Below are positions 53,688 to 62,975 of a DNA stretch of 64,000 nt, in pieces; positions within the stretch are counted from its first letter, which is position 1; each line of letters begins with the position of its first letter. Origin of the DNA: Acetobacter fabarum (GTDB lineage: Bacteria > Pseudomonadota > Alphaproteobacteria > Acetobacterales > Acetobacteraceae); assembly GCF_011516925.1 (NCBI RefSeq), contig NZ_WOTG01000006.1:62001-126000 (forward strand), in the 5' to 3' direction. A model generated the notes under the pieces. It was not told where the DNA came from. It saw nothing but the letters and a program-made list of their open reading frames with translations, and did no database searches. A program made the translations under genes and the position numbers.

Positions 53688-54865
53688 GCCTGTCCATTGG
53701 CATTCTGACGCACTCGACCCTTCCGCGCGGTGGCGTGGTGCATGGCATGGCGCTGGCAGAGGCGTTGTGTGACGCAGGGCATAAAGCAACCCTGATCGCC
53801 CCGGATGTGACAGGTGCAGGCTTTTTCCGCCAACCCCGCTGCGCTACGCGTTACATTGCAGCCCGAGCGGAGCGGAACCTGCCTGCTCTGGTGGAACGCC
53901 GTATATGCGAGATCACGGACGCGCTCAGGGATGAGGCACCATTTAACGTTCTTCATGCGCAAGACCCCATAAGTGCTAACGCGCTGGCTGAACTGGTGGC
54001 GCAAGGCCGGATACCGGGCTTTGCCCGCACGGTTCACCACCTCGACCGTTTTGCTCACCCCGGCCTTGCAATGCGGCAGGAACGCGGGTTCATGGCCGCG
54101 GCCGAGCTGTTCACTGTCAGCACCATGTGGGAGGGCATCCTGCGCGGCGAGCATGGCCGTGAAGCACCTGTTGTTGGCAACGGCGTTGATCCTGAACATT
54201 TTTCACCCGCACCGGGCCCGCAGGACAGCTCACTGCGGGCGCGTTACCACCTGCCGGTTGGCCGCCGCCTGATTCTGGCGGTCGGCGGGGTCGAGCGCCG
54301 CAAGAATACGCTGCACCTGCTGGAAGCTTTTCTGGCGCTGCGCCGTGACCAGCCCGATGTGCATCTGGTTGTGGTGGGCGGGGCTTCATTGCTGGATCAT
54401 TCGGCCTACCGCGCGCTGTTTGATATGCGGTTGCGCCAGAGCGATGCAGCCGAGCATGTCACCCTCACCGGAGCGGTGGCGGATGAGGATATGCCTGCAT
54501 TTTACCGGCAGGCAGCCGTGCTGGCCTACCCGTCCGTAACCGAGGGGTTTGGTCTGTGCCCGCTGGAAGCCCTCTCCTGCGGCACGCCAGCCATTGTGCC
54601 GAAGGTTGCCCCTTTTACCGAGCACCTTCAGGCGTCAGACGTGCTCTGGTGCAACCCCAAGCACCCGGACACCCTGTTTTTAGCCTTGCGTGACGCCCTT
54701 AGCGCCAAAAACCGCGAGCACTTCCGGCTCAGCGGCCCCGCAACGGCCCGTCGTTTCGATTGGCACGGTGTTGCCAGTCGGCACCTCCCCGCATACCGGC
54801 GGCTGGCGGCCTTGTCGCACGCTGGCACTCCGGCTTCTGGAGCTTTGTCATCATGCCCGAAATGA
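53684..54865 (+). CDS. GT4 glycosyltransferase, MSMEG_0565-like
   Basis: The 393-residue protein has the GT4 layout: N-terminal ILTHSTLPRGGVVHGMALAEAL, nucleotide-sugar domain with LAVGGVERRKNTLHLLEAF, and VTEGFGLCPLEALSCGTPAIV carrying the E-x7-E motif. It is present in the mycobacterial type of the cluster. ATG at 53684 overlaps the previous stop. This suggests the cluster product, or a carrier, is glycosylated (inference). Confidence 0.87.
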   Translation: MSLSIGILTHSTLPRGGVVHGMALAEALCDAGHKATLIAPDVTGAGFFRQPRCATRYIAARAERNLPALVERRICEITDALRDEAPFNVLHAQDPISANALAELVAQGRIPGFARTVHHLDRFAHPGLAMRQERGFMAAAELFTVSTMWEGILRGEHGREAPVVGNGVDPEHFSPAPGPQDSSLRARYHLPVGRRLILAVGGVERRKNTLHLLEAFLALRRDQPDVHLVVVGGASLLDHSAYRALFDMRLRQSDAAEHVTLTGAVADEDMPAFYRQAAVLAYPSVTEGFGLCPLEALSCGTPAIVPKVAPFTEHLQASDVLWCNPKHPDTLFLALRDALSAKNREHFRLSGPATARRFDWHGVASRHLPAYRRLAALSHAGTPASGALSSCPK

Positions 54866-55140
54866 CTTTTCGTGTGCGCTGGCCCGATGGGCAAGAGAGC
54901 GATTGCTACTCTCCATCGCTGGTCATCAAGGACCACTTTACACCGGGTGAGGATTACCCGGTTCGCACTTTTCTGGAACAGGCCGATACAGCCCTGACAC
55001 AGGCCAGCGAGCGGGTGCGTGCACGCTACGGCTTTGCCTGTAGCCGTGCCCTTGGCCAGCTCCAGGCGATCCGCCAGACCTGTACGCCCTTCCTCAATCA
55101 ACCTGATGCGCAGGTGCGTATCCTGTCTTTCAGCCTCTGA
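54853..55140 (+). CDS. nitG: MSMEG_0570-type nitrogen starvation response protein
   Basis: The 95-residue protein matches the small Nit1C family member: FRVRWPDGQESDCYSPSLVI followed by FTPGEDYPVRTFLEQADTAL and ERVRARYGFACSRAL. It overlaps the end of the glycosyltransferase gene by 13 bases. It has no known activity. Confidence 0.88.
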   Translation: MPEMTFRVRWPDGQESDCYSPSLVIKDHFTPGEDYPVRTFLEQADTALTQASERVRARYGFACSRALGQLQAIRQTCTPFLNQPDAQVRILSFSL

Positions 55141-55149
55141 AACGAAAGA

Positions 55150-56403
55150 ATGACCATGACACAGAATGAAAAAAGCATCCCCGTCATTATCGTGGGTGGT
55201 GGTCAGGCTGGCCTGTCCATGAGCTGGTATCTCTGCCGCGAGAACGTGGACCACGTGGTGTTCGAGGCCAAAACCGCCTGCCATTCGTGGGATGATGAGC
55301 GCTGGGACAACTTCTGTCTAGTGACACCCAACTGGCAGTGCGAACTGCCCGGGCACCCCTACAGGGGGAGCGACCCGCACGGCTTTATGGTAAAGCAGGA
55401 AATTATTGACTACGTAAAAGGGTTTACGGATTCCTTTACCGCCCCTTTGCGCGAACATACGCCAGTCACGTCCATTACACGCCATGAAAACGGTGGCTAC
55501 CGCGTAGTGGCAGGGGCAGAACTCTGGCACGCACAGCATGTTGTGATTGCTTCGGGCGCGTACCATGACGCCGTTATTCCCGGTTACGCCAGCGCCATTG
55601 ATCCTTCCATTTATCAGGTTCACTCCCAAGATTATCGCAACGCGGCCCAACTGCCTGATGGTGCCGTGCTGGTGGTGGGGAGTGGCCAGTCCGGCGCACA
55701 GATTGTGGAAGACCTGTTTATTGAAAACCGCAAAATTCATCTGTGTGTCGGTTCTGCCCCCCGTGTCTCACGCTTTTATCGTGGGCGGGATGTTGTGGAC
55801 TGGCTTGCAGACATGCAGTTTTACGACCTGACAGTAGACAACCATCCGCTGCGTGATGGTGCGCGTGACAAAACCAACCATTATGTCACCGGCCGGAATG
55901 GTGGCCATGACCTTGACCTGCGGCTTTTTGCCAAAAACGGCGTGGGCCTGCACGGCACGCTGGAAACCATTCGGGACGAGGTAGCCCATTTTGCACCGGA
56001 CCTACGGGACAATCTGGATGATGCCGACAAGACCAATGCCGACATCAAAAAATCCATTGACGCCTACATTGCCCGTGAAGGTATTACCGCCCCAACCGAA
56101 GCACCATACGTGCCCGTATGGGAACCCGATGGCAGCAATACGCCACTGGACCTGAAGGCCGCGGGCATTACCTCAATCATCTGGTGCATTGGTTTTCGCC
56201 CGAATTATCGCTGGATCGACGTGCCCGTGTTTAATGGTGCCAACAAGCCGCTCTGGCATCGGGGGGTAACAGATGCGCCCGGCTTCTACTTCCTTGGGCT
56301 GCCGTGGCTGCATACATGGGGCTCCGGCCGGTTTTCCGGTATCTCGCGCGATGCGGCGTGGCTGGCCAGCCAGATTACCGGCAAAGACGTGCCTGTAGCC
56401 TGA
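55150..56403 (+). CDS. nitH: Flavin-dependent oxidoreductase, MSMEG_0569 family
   Basis: The 417-residue protein has the FAD site IIVGGGQAGLSMSWYL near residue 11 and the NAD(P)-binding site VLVVGSGQSGAQIVEDL around residue 175. The layout resembles flavin monooxygenases of the FMO/Baeyer-Villiger type. The start is ATG at 55150; one six bases later has better spacing to GAAAG and may be used. It ends the conserved Nit1C set. Its substrate is unknown; an N- or C-oxidation of a nitrile-derived compound is possible. Confidence 0.9.
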   Translation: MTMTQNEKSIPVIIVGGGQAGLSMSWYLCRENVDHVVFEAKTACHSWDDERWDNFCLVTPNWQCELPGHPYRGSDPHGFMVKQEIIDYVKGFTDSFTAPLREHTPVTSITRHENGGYRVVAGAELWHAQHVVIASGAYHDAVIPGYASAIDPSIYQVHSQDYRNAAQLPDGAVLVVGSGQSGAQIVEDLFIENRKIHLCVGSAPRVSRFYRGRDVVDWLADMQFYDLTVDNHPLRDGARDKTNHYVTGRNGGHDLDLRLFAKNGVGLHGTLETIRDEVAHFAPDLRDNLDDADKTNADIKKSIDAYIAREGITAPTEAPYVPVWEPDGSNTPLDLKAAGITSIIWCIGFRPNYRWIDVPVFNGANKPLWHRGVTDAPGFYFLGLPWLHTWGSGRFSGISRDAAWLASQITGKDVPVA

Positions 56404-56419
56404 GGAAAGGAAAAGCCCC

Positions 56420-58192
56420 ATGCTGCCATGGACCACTTATGAGGCAATGTATGATGCGGCCCAGAACCAGCCAGAAGCATTCTGGCTGGAAGCAGCCCAA
56501 CGCATTACATGGCAGCAACAGCCCGGCATGGCTTGCCGGGCACGGGCGGATGGCTGGCATGACTGGTTCCCCAATGCCACGCTCAATACCTGTTACAATG
56601 CCGTGGACAGGCACGTGAAGCAGGGCCACGGCGCGCAGGCAGCCTTGGTCTGGTACTCCTGCGCCACAAAAGAACGGCAAACCATCACCTACAAGGAATT
56701 GCTCGGCAGGGTGGCCGGGTTTGCTGGCGGCCTGCGTGCACTAGGGGTGGAAAAAGGCGACCATGTCCTGATCGCCATGCCAACCATGATTGAAACAGCC
56801 ATAGCCATGCTGGCCTGTGCACGCATAGGTGCCGTGCATGTTGTGGTATTTGCCGGTTACGCAGGCCCCGAACTGGCCCGCCGGATTGACGATGTAGCCC
56901 CCAAGGTCGTGATTATCGCCAGCTGCAGCTTTCAGGGGCAGACCGCCATTCCGTCCGCCCCGGCCCTTAACGTTGCACTCACGCAGGCTACGCACGAGCC
57001 GCAGGCATGTATTATCGTGCAGCGCAACGCCTGCCCTGCACCACTTATGCCCGCACGGGACCATGACTTCCACACCCTGGAACACTCGCCACCTGTGGCA
57101 CCCGTCATGCTGCGTTCTGAAGACCCGCTCTATATCCTGCATACATCAGGCACAACGGGAACATCGAAGGGCATTGTGCGGGACAATGGTGGGCATGCCG
57201 TGGCCCTCGCCCTGTCCATGGAGCTGATCTATGGTTGCAGGAGCGGAGATACGTTTTTTACAACATCTGATCTGGGGTGGGTGGTTGGCCATTCTTACGG
57301 TGTTTACGCGCCATTGATCAACGGTTGCACCAGTGTGATTGTGGAAGGTGCTACAACCTCTGCCGCATTGCGCACGCTTTGCCACGAGCACGCAGTGACA
57401 TGCCTGTTTACGACCCCGACACAGATGCGGCTCCTGCGGCAGGAAAACCGTAACCTGCCCGCACACCCCCCGGCAGCGCTGGCCCGTGTTTTTGTGGCAG
57501 GGGAATATGCCGACCCAACATTGCTGGACTGGGCACGCGCATATTTTCAAAAACCCGTGGTCAACCACTGGTGGCAGACTGAAACCGGGTGGAGCATTAC
57601 AGCCCATTTTTTCGGCCTGCCGGAATGCGAGCCCATAACGCTCATGAACGACATAGGACGCCCTGCACCAGGGTTTCATCCAGCTATTGTGCCGTCCGTG
57701 CCGGGTGAACCCTGCGGGGAGATTGTTCTTGCACTCCCCCTGCCCCCCGGTTGTCTGGCAGGAGTGTGGCAGAACAGGGCCATCCAGCCCCCCACAGCCT
57801 GCATTGATAAAACAGGACGGTTTTACCGCACATTTGACGAAGGTATGATTGACACCGGACTTGCCGTTCACATGCTCGGCCGCTCTGACGATGTTATCAA
57901 GGTCGCGGGGCGCCGGATTTCAGGCGTGCAGATCGAAAAAATCATTGCCGCACACCCTGCTGTTCATGCCTGCGCCGTTGTTGCCGTGCCCGATGGGCTG
58001 AGGGGGCAGCGACCTGTTGCCTATGTGGTGCCCGACACCGCCACACAAAGCATACCTGCGACTGACGAAATTCTCGGGCAGGTTCACCGGGCGCTGGGCC
58101 GGTGGGTTGGCCTGAAGGAAGTGCGGTTTGTCCAGCACCTGCCTACAACCGTATCTGGCAAGATCACACGCAGACATCTGCTGGCTCTCTGA
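56420..58192 (+). CDS. Acyl-CoA synthetase, PrpE (propionate-CoA ligase)-like
   Basis: The 590-residue ANL enzyme has LHTSGTTGTSKGIVRDNGGH (P-loop), SDLGWVVGHSYGVYAPLINGC, NHWWQTETGWS and the C-terminal lysine motif TTVSGKITRRHL. The details are closest to PrpE, which activates propionate or acetate. It begins 17 bases after nitH with AGGAAAGGA as ribosome-binding site, so it is almost surely in the same operon. Being outside the usual Nit1C set, it might activate the acid released by the nitrilase (inference). Confidence 0.88.
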   Translation: MLPWTTYEAMYDAAQNQPEAFWLEAAQRITWQQQPGMACRARADGWHDWFPNATLNTCYNAVDRHVKQGHGAQAALVWYSCATKERQTITYKELLGRVAGFAGGLRALGVEKGDHVLIAMPTMIETAIAMLACARIGAVHVVVFAGYAGPELARRIDDVAPKVVIIASCSFQGQTAIPSAPALNVALTQATHEPQACIIVQRNACPAPLMPARDHDFHTLEHSPPVAPVMLRSEDPLYILHTSGTTGTSKGIVRDNGGHAVALALSMELIYGCRSGDTFFTTSDLGWVVGHSYGVYAPLINGCTSVIVEGATTSAALRTLCHEHAVTCLFTTPTQMRLLRQENRNLPAHPPAALARVFVAGEYADPTLLDWARAYFQKPVVNHWWQTETGWSITAHFFGLPECEPITLMNDIGRPAPGFHPAIVPSVPGEPCGEIVLALPLPPGCLAGVWQNRAIQPPTACIDKTGRFYRTFDEGMIDTGLAVHMLGRSDDVIKVAGRRISGVQIEKIIAAHPAVHACAVVAVPDGLRGQRPVAYVVPDTATQSIPATDEILGQVHRALGRWVGLKEVRFVQHLPTTVSGKITRRHLLAL

Positions 58193-58233
58193 TATGAACC
58201 ATCTCGGCCTCTCCCCCGCCTCATAGAGAAAAT

Positions 58234-58254
58234 ATGGAAACTATACGTTTCCAT
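58234..58254. promoter_or_regulatory. Inverted repeat ATGGAAAC-N5-GTTTCCAT, operator 1 (yceI-b561-yceI)
   Basis: A perfect 8-bp arm palindrome with a five-base spacer, 131 bases before the yceI start. The core GGAAAC-N5-GTTTCC recurs before wrbA, with degenerate copies before the doxX-like and pirin genes. Confidence 0.7.
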
Positions 58255-58384
58255 TGTTGTTATTTCTTGCTCACATTTTCGACGGTAATGAAGAACTCAG
58301 CGGAACAGCGCATGCCATGCCCCTCCGAGCATGACCGCACTGTTTTTCAAACGAGTTTGTTATGACCAACCGGAGTATGAACCC

Positions 58385-59002
58385 ATGAAATACAGCCTTC
58401 TTTCTCTCCCCGCCGCAGCTCTTGCCTTTGGCCTGCTTGCTGGCAATCCGGCCTTTGCGCAGGTTGTTACCAACGCCACGCAGGCACAGTCCGGCACGTA
58501 TGATGTTGAACCGGGGCACACACAGGTCGGTTTTTCCGTCCTGCATTTTGGTTTCACCAATTACCTTGGTGTGTTCTCCAACGTTTCGGGCACACTGACG
58601 CTGAACACCAAGACCCCATCCGCTTCCAGGCTGTCTGTGACTATTCCGGTTGATTCCGTGCAGACAACCAGCGCCAAGCTCAATGATGAGCTCAAGGGTG
58701 ACCAGTGGTTCGATGCGGCAAAGTTCCCCAATGCCACATTTGAATCCACGTCTGTCCGCATTACCGGCCGGAATGATGCGGTTGTGACCGGCAACCTGAC
58801 CCTGCACGGCGTCACACAGCCTGAAACCCTGAAAGTGCATTTTATCGGTGCGGGCGTAAACGCACTGGACAAGAAATACACCACCGGGTTTGAAGCCACC
58901 GGTACCATCAAGCGCAGCGATTTTGGCGTAAAAATGTACGTGCCCTACGTGTCGGATGAAGTGCAGCTGCGCATTGCCGGCGCGTTTGAAAAACAGGGCT
59001 AA
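58385..59002 (+). CDS. YceI-like periplasmic lipocalin-fold protein
   Basis: The 205-residue protein has a signal peptide (KYSLLSLPAAALAFGLLAG, cleavage after AFA) and a YceI barrel: YDVEPGHTQVGFSVLHFGFT, DEVQLRI at the end. YceI proteins bind isoprenoid-type quinones or lipids. ATG at 58385 is chosen as it gives a complete signal peptide. It is followed by a cytochrome b561 gene after five bases, the usual pairing. Confidence 0.9.
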   Translation: MKYSLLSLPAAALAFGLLAGNPAFAQVVTNATQAQSGTYDVEPGHTQVGFSVLHFGFTNYLGVFSNVSGTLTLNTKTPSASRLSVTIPVDSVQTTSAKLNDELKGDQWFDAAKFPNATFESTSVRITGRNDAVVTGNLTLHGVTQPETLKVHFIGAGVNALDKKYTTGFEATGTIKRSDFGVKMYVPYVSDEVQLRIAGAFEKQG

Positions 59003-59007
59003 ATACC

Positions 59008-59628
59008 ATGCCAACGCCCGCACGCGCAGCGAGCGGGACCACGCGGTATTCCACAGTCGCGATCATCCTTCACTGGCTGATCGCACTGGGAATACTGGCC
59101 CTGATCGCGATGGGTCTGGTCATGGACCATCTCCACCTCGATACGATGCGTGTGTTCCAGCTCTATCAGCTGCACAAATCCATCGGCATTAGCGTGATGT
59201 TCCTGATCCTGCTGCGTATTGGCTGGCGCCTGACGCACCAAGCTCCAGCTTTGCCGGGCGACATGCCGCCGATTGAAAAAACAGCCGCGCATCTTGCCCA
59301 TGCTGCACTTTATGGCCTGCAGGTGCTGCTACCCCTGAGTGGCTGGGCAATGGTTTCTGTCTCAGTGCTGGGCATTCCGACCGTGCTGTTCGGCACAGTG
59401 CCATGGCCGGACCTTCCCGTGCTTTCGACCTTATCTGACAAGGCACCGGTCGAAACCGCGTTGAAGATGATCCACCACTGGGCTTCGTGGGGATTGCTGG
59501 CTCTGATCATGCTGCATATTGCAGCCGCTCTCAGGCATCAGTTCGTGCTGCACGACCATATTCTTCGTCAGATACTGCCGTCCTTTCGTGCATCCTCCAC
59601 ACCTCGCCACAAGGGAGAAACCCCATGA
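59008..59628 (+). CDS. Cytochrome b561 family protein
   Basis: The 206-residue membrane protein has four helices with His residues in IILHWLIALGILALIAMG, YQLHKSIGISVMFLILLRIGWR, AHAALYGLQVLLPLSGW and IHHWASWGLLALIMLHIAAALRH (helices quoted in parts). Such proteins carry two heme b and exchange electrons with quinone at the inner membrane. It is embedded between two yceI genes and overlaps the second one by four bases. Confidence 0.9.
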   Translation: MPTPARAASGTTRYSTVAIILHWLIALGILALIAMGLVMDHLHLDTMRVFQLYQLHKSIGISVMFLILLRIGWRLTHQAPALPGDMPPIEKTAAHLAHAALYGLQVLLPLSGWAMVSVSVLGIPTVLFGTVPWPDLPVLSTLSDKAPVETALKMIHHWASWGLLALIMLHIAAALRHQFVLHDHILRQILPSFRASSTPRHKGETP

Positions 59629-60191
59629 AGGCCTTTCACAAGTTTCTGCCAGTCGCTACTGTAACTGGTCTCCTGCTCTCAGCCCCGACTTTTGCTGCCG
59701 ACTGGACACTTACTGCGGGCAACGGCACGCTGGGCTTTGCCGGAACCCAGACCGGCCGGGCATTCGAAGGGCATTTCGGGAAGTATGATGGCACGATCTC
59801 GTTTGATCCGGCCCACCCTGAAGCGGGTCACGCAAAGATCAGCATCGACATGGCCAGCGCCACAACAGGGGACAGCCAGCGTGATGGCGCCCTGCCCGGA
59901 CATGACTGGTTTGACACCAAAGAATTTCCGTCAGCACTTTTCGAAGTAAAAGACTTCAAGGCCAAAGGCGGCAATACTTATGACGCCGAAGGCACATTGA
60001 CCATTAAAGGGGTCAGCAAACCCGTTACCCTTCCCCTCACCATCGACATTGCAGGCTCTGCCCTGCATGCCAAAGGTCATCTTCAGCTCGCCCGCTCCGT
60101 GTTCAATGTGGGTATTGGTCCCTGGACCACGGGCCAGTGGGTGGCGCTCGAAGTAGGCGTAGATGTTGATGTTACGGCGCATGGCGGCTGA
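59625..60191 (+). CDS. Second YceI-like protein
   Basis: The 188-residue protein has a signal peptide (MKAFHKFLPVATVTGLLLSA, cleavage after FAA) and a YceI fold: FAGTQTGRAFEGHFGKYDG, HDWFDTKEFPSALFEV and LTIKGVSKPVTLPL. ATG at 59625 overlaps the b561 stop. It closes the yceI-b561-yceI operon and is followed by a hairpin at 60289. Confidence 0.9.
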   Translation: MKAFHKFLPVATVTGLLLSAPTFAADWTLTAGNGTLGFAGTQTGRAFEGHFGKYDGTISFDPAHPEAGHAKISIDMASATTGDSQRDGALPGHDWFDTKEFPSALFEVKDFKAKGGNTYDAEGTLTIKGVSKPVTLPLTIDIAGSALHAKGHLQLARSVFNVGIGPWTTGQWVALEVGVDVDVTAHGG

Positions 60192-60288
60192 AACACCAGA
60201 TGTCCTTCGCACGCCCATCTGGTTGCACATCCGCCCTGCTGCGACGATAGCAGGCTCATGACATCCCTGCCCTCACATCGTGGCTCAG

Positions 60289-60325
60289 GAACCGGCAGCG
60301 GGCTTCTTGCCCCACCTGCCGGTTC
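60289..60325 (+). terminator. Hairpin after the yceI-b561-yceI operon
   Basis: GAACCGGCAG pairs with CTGCCGGTTC across a 17-base loop, followed by TTCTGTGT. It is about 100 bases after the operon end. The T tract is weak. Confidence 0.6.
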
Positions 60326-60559
60326 TTCTGTGTCTGGGGGCTGTCTCACGTTCCCATTGCCGGCAGAACTTTAGCCTCGCGGTCAGACCTACTCCCTTCA
60401 GGCAAAACAGAGCCTGCGGGAAGAGGCAGATGACTATATAGCTATTTTTTAGACTGCTTGGCCCATAATCAGCCCACCTGAAACCACCCCATTTGCCAGC
60501 CTCCCATGCACACCATCTCTTGGGTGGCTGGGCCAGCTCACACCCACAATAGACAATAA

Positions 60560-60580
60560 ATGGAAACATTGTGTTTATTC
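60560..60580. promoter_or_regulatory. Operator 2 (doxX-like gene), degenerate copy
   Basis: Left arm ATGGAAAC is exact, spacer five bases, right arm GTTT followed by ATTCCAT (three extra bases break the match). It is 93 bases before the doxX-like start, a distance like that of the other copies. Confidence 0.45.
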
Positions 60581-60672
60581 CATTTCTATTTATTGCACCT
60601 TTAAAGGCTCTTAAAAACAGGCACCGGCAGCACAGAACCCGCTGCTTTTCTTTTGATGAAAGAGATGCCGCC

Positions 60673-61116
60673 ATGACTTCACCTCTCCTGCGTGATCTGG
60701 TCCTCCTTGCATCCCGCCTGCTCCTTGCCACGCTTTTTGTCTTGATGGGCTGGGGAAAACTGACTGGTTTTTCAGGCACAGTCGCTTACATGACGGCAAC
60801 AGGCGCACCTTTGCCTTACCTGTCTTCCATTATGGCCATTCTGGTTGAACTGGGTCTGGGCCTGTTTGTCGCACTGGGGCGCCTGACCTCACCTATTGCT
60901 ATTCTTTTCGCGCTCTACACGATCGTCACGGCGTTTATCGGCCACCATTACTGGACATTTTCAGGCATGGAGCGGTACGATATGTGGATTCATTTTTATA
61001 AAAATTTCAGTATTTCTGGTGGGTTTCTGGCTCTTGCAGCCGCGGGTCCCGGCCGTTTTTCGCTTGATGCCGTGATGAAAAATGCTTCTTCGGGCACTTC
61101 ACGCATAAAATCCTGA
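60673..61116 (+). CDS. DoxX family inner-membrane protein
   Basis: The 147-residue protein has four hydrophobic segments and the DoxX motifs [18 protein letters not shown] and GHHYWTF. DoxX proteins are linked to thiosulfate, quinone or electrophile stress; the exact reaction is unknown. ATG at 60673 follows GAAAGAG. It sits between two operons that share the same operator. Confidence 0.87.
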   Translation: MTSPLLRDLVLLASRLLLATLFVLMGWGKLTGFSGTVAYMTATGAPLPYLSSIMAILVELGLGLFVALGRLTSPIAILFALYTIVTAFIGHHYWTFSGMERYDMWIHFYKNFSISGGFLALAAAGPGRFSLDAVMKNASSGTSRIKS

Positions 61117-61134
61117 AACTACTCCATACCAAAA

Positions 61135-61155
61135 TCGGAAACTGAGAGTTTCCAG
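61135..61155. promoter_or_regulatory. Operator 3 (wrbA), core GGAAAC-N5-GTTTCC
   Basis: The six-base core arms are exact with a five-base spacer (61137-61153). It lies 95 bases before the likely GTG start of wrbA. Confidence 0.65.
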
Positions 61156-61249
61156 CTTTGACCTATCCATCCCTTACACAGGACGTATCGTCATGGCGTT
61201 TCTGAACACGTTACGGAAACTGTTTTTAACACCAACGGAGGATTCCAAG

Positions 61250-61846
61250 GTGGCTAAAGTTCTTGTTCTTTATTACTCCTCTTACGGACACATCGAAGCC
61301 ATGGCTAATGCCGTGGCCGAAGGGGTCCGGGCCGCGGGCCTTGAGGTCGATATCAAGCGGGTTCCGGAACTGGTGCCTGAAGATGTTGCCAAGGCACACC
61401 ACTTTAAAACGGAGCAGGGCGCACCGGTTGCAACAACGGACGACCTGCCCAATTATGACGCGATCATTATTGGTGCCCCCACGCGGTTCGGGCGTCTTCC
61501 TGCCCAGATGGCAAATTTTTGGGACCAGACCGGCGGGCTGTGGCTCAAAGGGGCACTGATCGGCAAGGTTGGCGCTGTCTTTACCTCAACCGCATCCCAG
61601 CATGGCGGGCAGGAGACAACTCTGTATTCCCTGATGTCCAACCTGATCCACCACGGCATGCTCATTAGTGGCCTGCCCTACAGCTTTCAGGGCCAGCTCA
61701 AGCTGGATGAAGTGACTGGCGGTTCACCTTACGGTGCCACGACAATTGCCGCGGGTGACGGGTCACGCCAGCCAAGTGCTAACGAACTGGACGGGGCCAG
61801 ATTCCTCGGTCAGCACGTTGCGGGAATTGCAAAAAAACTGAGCTAA
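61250..61846 (+). CDS. wrbA: NAD(P)H:quinone oxidoreductase, WrbA type IV
   Basis: The 198-residue flavodoxin-like protein has [18 protein letters not shown] (FMN phosphate loop), [21 protein letters not shown], and [12 protein letters not shown] with the conserved His. GTG at 61250 is chosen because GGAGG lies eight bases upstream and the protein gets the usual WrbA length. An ATG at 61193 would add 19 residues not seen in the family. WrbA reduces quinones by two electrons and protects from redox cycling. A terminator follows. Confidence 0.92.
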   Translation: MAKVLVLYYSSYGHIEAMANAVAEGVRAAGLEVDIKRVPELVPEDVAKAHHFKTEQGAPVATTDDLPNYDAIIIGAPTRFGRLPAQMANFWDQTGGLWLKGALIGKVGAVFTSTASQHGGQETTLYSLMSNLIHHGMLISGLPYSFQGQLKLDEVTGGSPYGATTIAAGDGSRQPSANELDGARFLGQHVAGIAKKLS

Positions 61847-61878
61847 CAACACATTGGCAGGCCACAGGTCTGCCACCT

Positions 61879-61915
61879 CTCCCCGTATCGGTTCCATGCT
61901 GATACGGGGAGTTTT
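61879..61915 (+). terminator. Rho-independent terminator of wrbA
   Basis: CTCCCCGTATC pairs perfectly with GATACGGGGAG across an 11-base loop and is followed by TTTT. It is about 30 bases after the wrbA stop. Confidence 0.88.
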
Positions 61916-61976
61916 ATTGATATGACGTTATTTATCGGTTTTTGAACTCACATAGATCAATAGGGACACTGGGCTA

Positions 61977-62894
61977 TTAAACGCACCCGACCCATTCGGC
62001 CTGACCAAAGCATTCCACCAGATAGTCAAGTAGCGCTGTCACCCGCACGGGCCTGAGCGAACTGGACGGTGTGACCAGATACAGCGCAATAGCTGGAGCC
62101 TCCCAATCGGGTAATACCCGTTCAAACTGGCCGGACGCCAATCCTTCCCCCACCATAAATTCAGGGAACACACCAAACCCCAGACCTGCGGCAAGAGCAG
62201 GCAGAAAAGCCACGGCATTATCCGCCCGGAAGCGGGATGTCTGCGTTAGAACAAACTCGTTCCCGCTTTTAATCTGCCGAAGCCGAACTTTTCCGGGGGC
62301 GGAAGTATTGGTGTAAACAAAACTCTTCTGCCCCTCCAGATCACGCGGGTGAGTAGGACGCCCTACCCGGTCCAGATACTCGGGGCTCGCCGCCAGCAGC
62401 AGCCGGACTTCACACAGTTTGCGGGCCCGCAGGGATGAATCTGCAAGGGAGGCAATACGCAATGCAACATCATACCCATCGGCCACAAGGTCCACGAGTG
62501 CATCACTAAAATCAACCGTAATATCAATATCCGGATACTGTGCAAGAAAAGCAGGCAGAACGGGGGACAGATGGCGGATGCCAAATGTCATGGGGGCGGC
62601 AATCCTGATAAGACCGGATGGGCGCTGTGTGCCCCCTCTGGCCTCTGTTTCCGCTGCCTCTGCTTCTGCCAAAATACGGTTGGCATGCCCCAGTAGCGTT
62701 CGCCCTGTTTCTGTCAGGGAGATATGGCGGGAATTACGACTGAAAAGTGCTACCCCGAGTGCCTGCTCCAAGCGCCCTATGGCTTTGGAAACGGTGGGTT
62801 TTGAAAGCTGGATGTCTTCTGCCGCTCTGGCAAACGACCCCAGTTCAGCCACTTTTGCAAAAATGGCCCATGCTTCAAAGTCAGGAAGGCGCAT
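61977..62894 (-). CDS. LysR-family regulator, probable controller of the redox block
   Basis: The 305-residue protein has the LysR helix-turn-helix (IFAKVAELGSFARAAEDIQLSKPTVSK in residues 11-37, quoted in part) and a full effector domain. It is divergent from the pirin gene, the standard arrangement for a LysR target. An operator-like copy lies between the two. AGGG precedes its ATG at 62894. Regulators of this class often answer to quinones or electrophiles; the effector here is unknown. Confidence 0.9.
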   Translation of the reverse strand: MRLPDFEAWAIFAKVAELGSFARAAEDIQLSKPTVSKAIGRLEQALGVALFSRNSRHISLTETGRTLLGHANRILAEAEAAETEARGGTQRPSGLIRIAAPMTFGIRHLSPVLPAFLAQYPDIDITVDFSDALVDLVADGYDVALRIASLADSSLRARKLCEVRLLLAASPEYLDRVGRPTHPRDLEGQKSFVYTNTSAPGKVRLRQIKSGNEFVLTQTSRFRADNAVAFLPALAAGLGFGVFPEFMVGEGLASGQFERVLPDWEAPAIALYLVTPSSSLRPVRVTALLDYLVECFGQAEWVGCV

Positions 62895-62975
62895 GATATT
62901 GCCCTGAGAAACAGTTGATGGTTACAGTTTCCATATCTTGTTTTCAGTCGCCTGTCGCCATGCTGTATGCCAAAA

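Larger units (their letters stand above)
60192..60672 (+). other. 481-base intergenic region with terminator and operator
   Basis: Contains the terminator-like hairpin 60289-60325 and operator-like sequence 60560-60580 ahead of the doxX-like gene. The bases around 60430-60460 are AT-rich but show no clear promoter. No coding region is supported. Confidence 0.55.

Noticed and set aside
62907-62934. A fifth operator copy close to the lysR start (GAAAC...GTTTCCAT)
   Set aside because: The arms are 14 bases apart instead of five, so it does not fit the motif of the other four.
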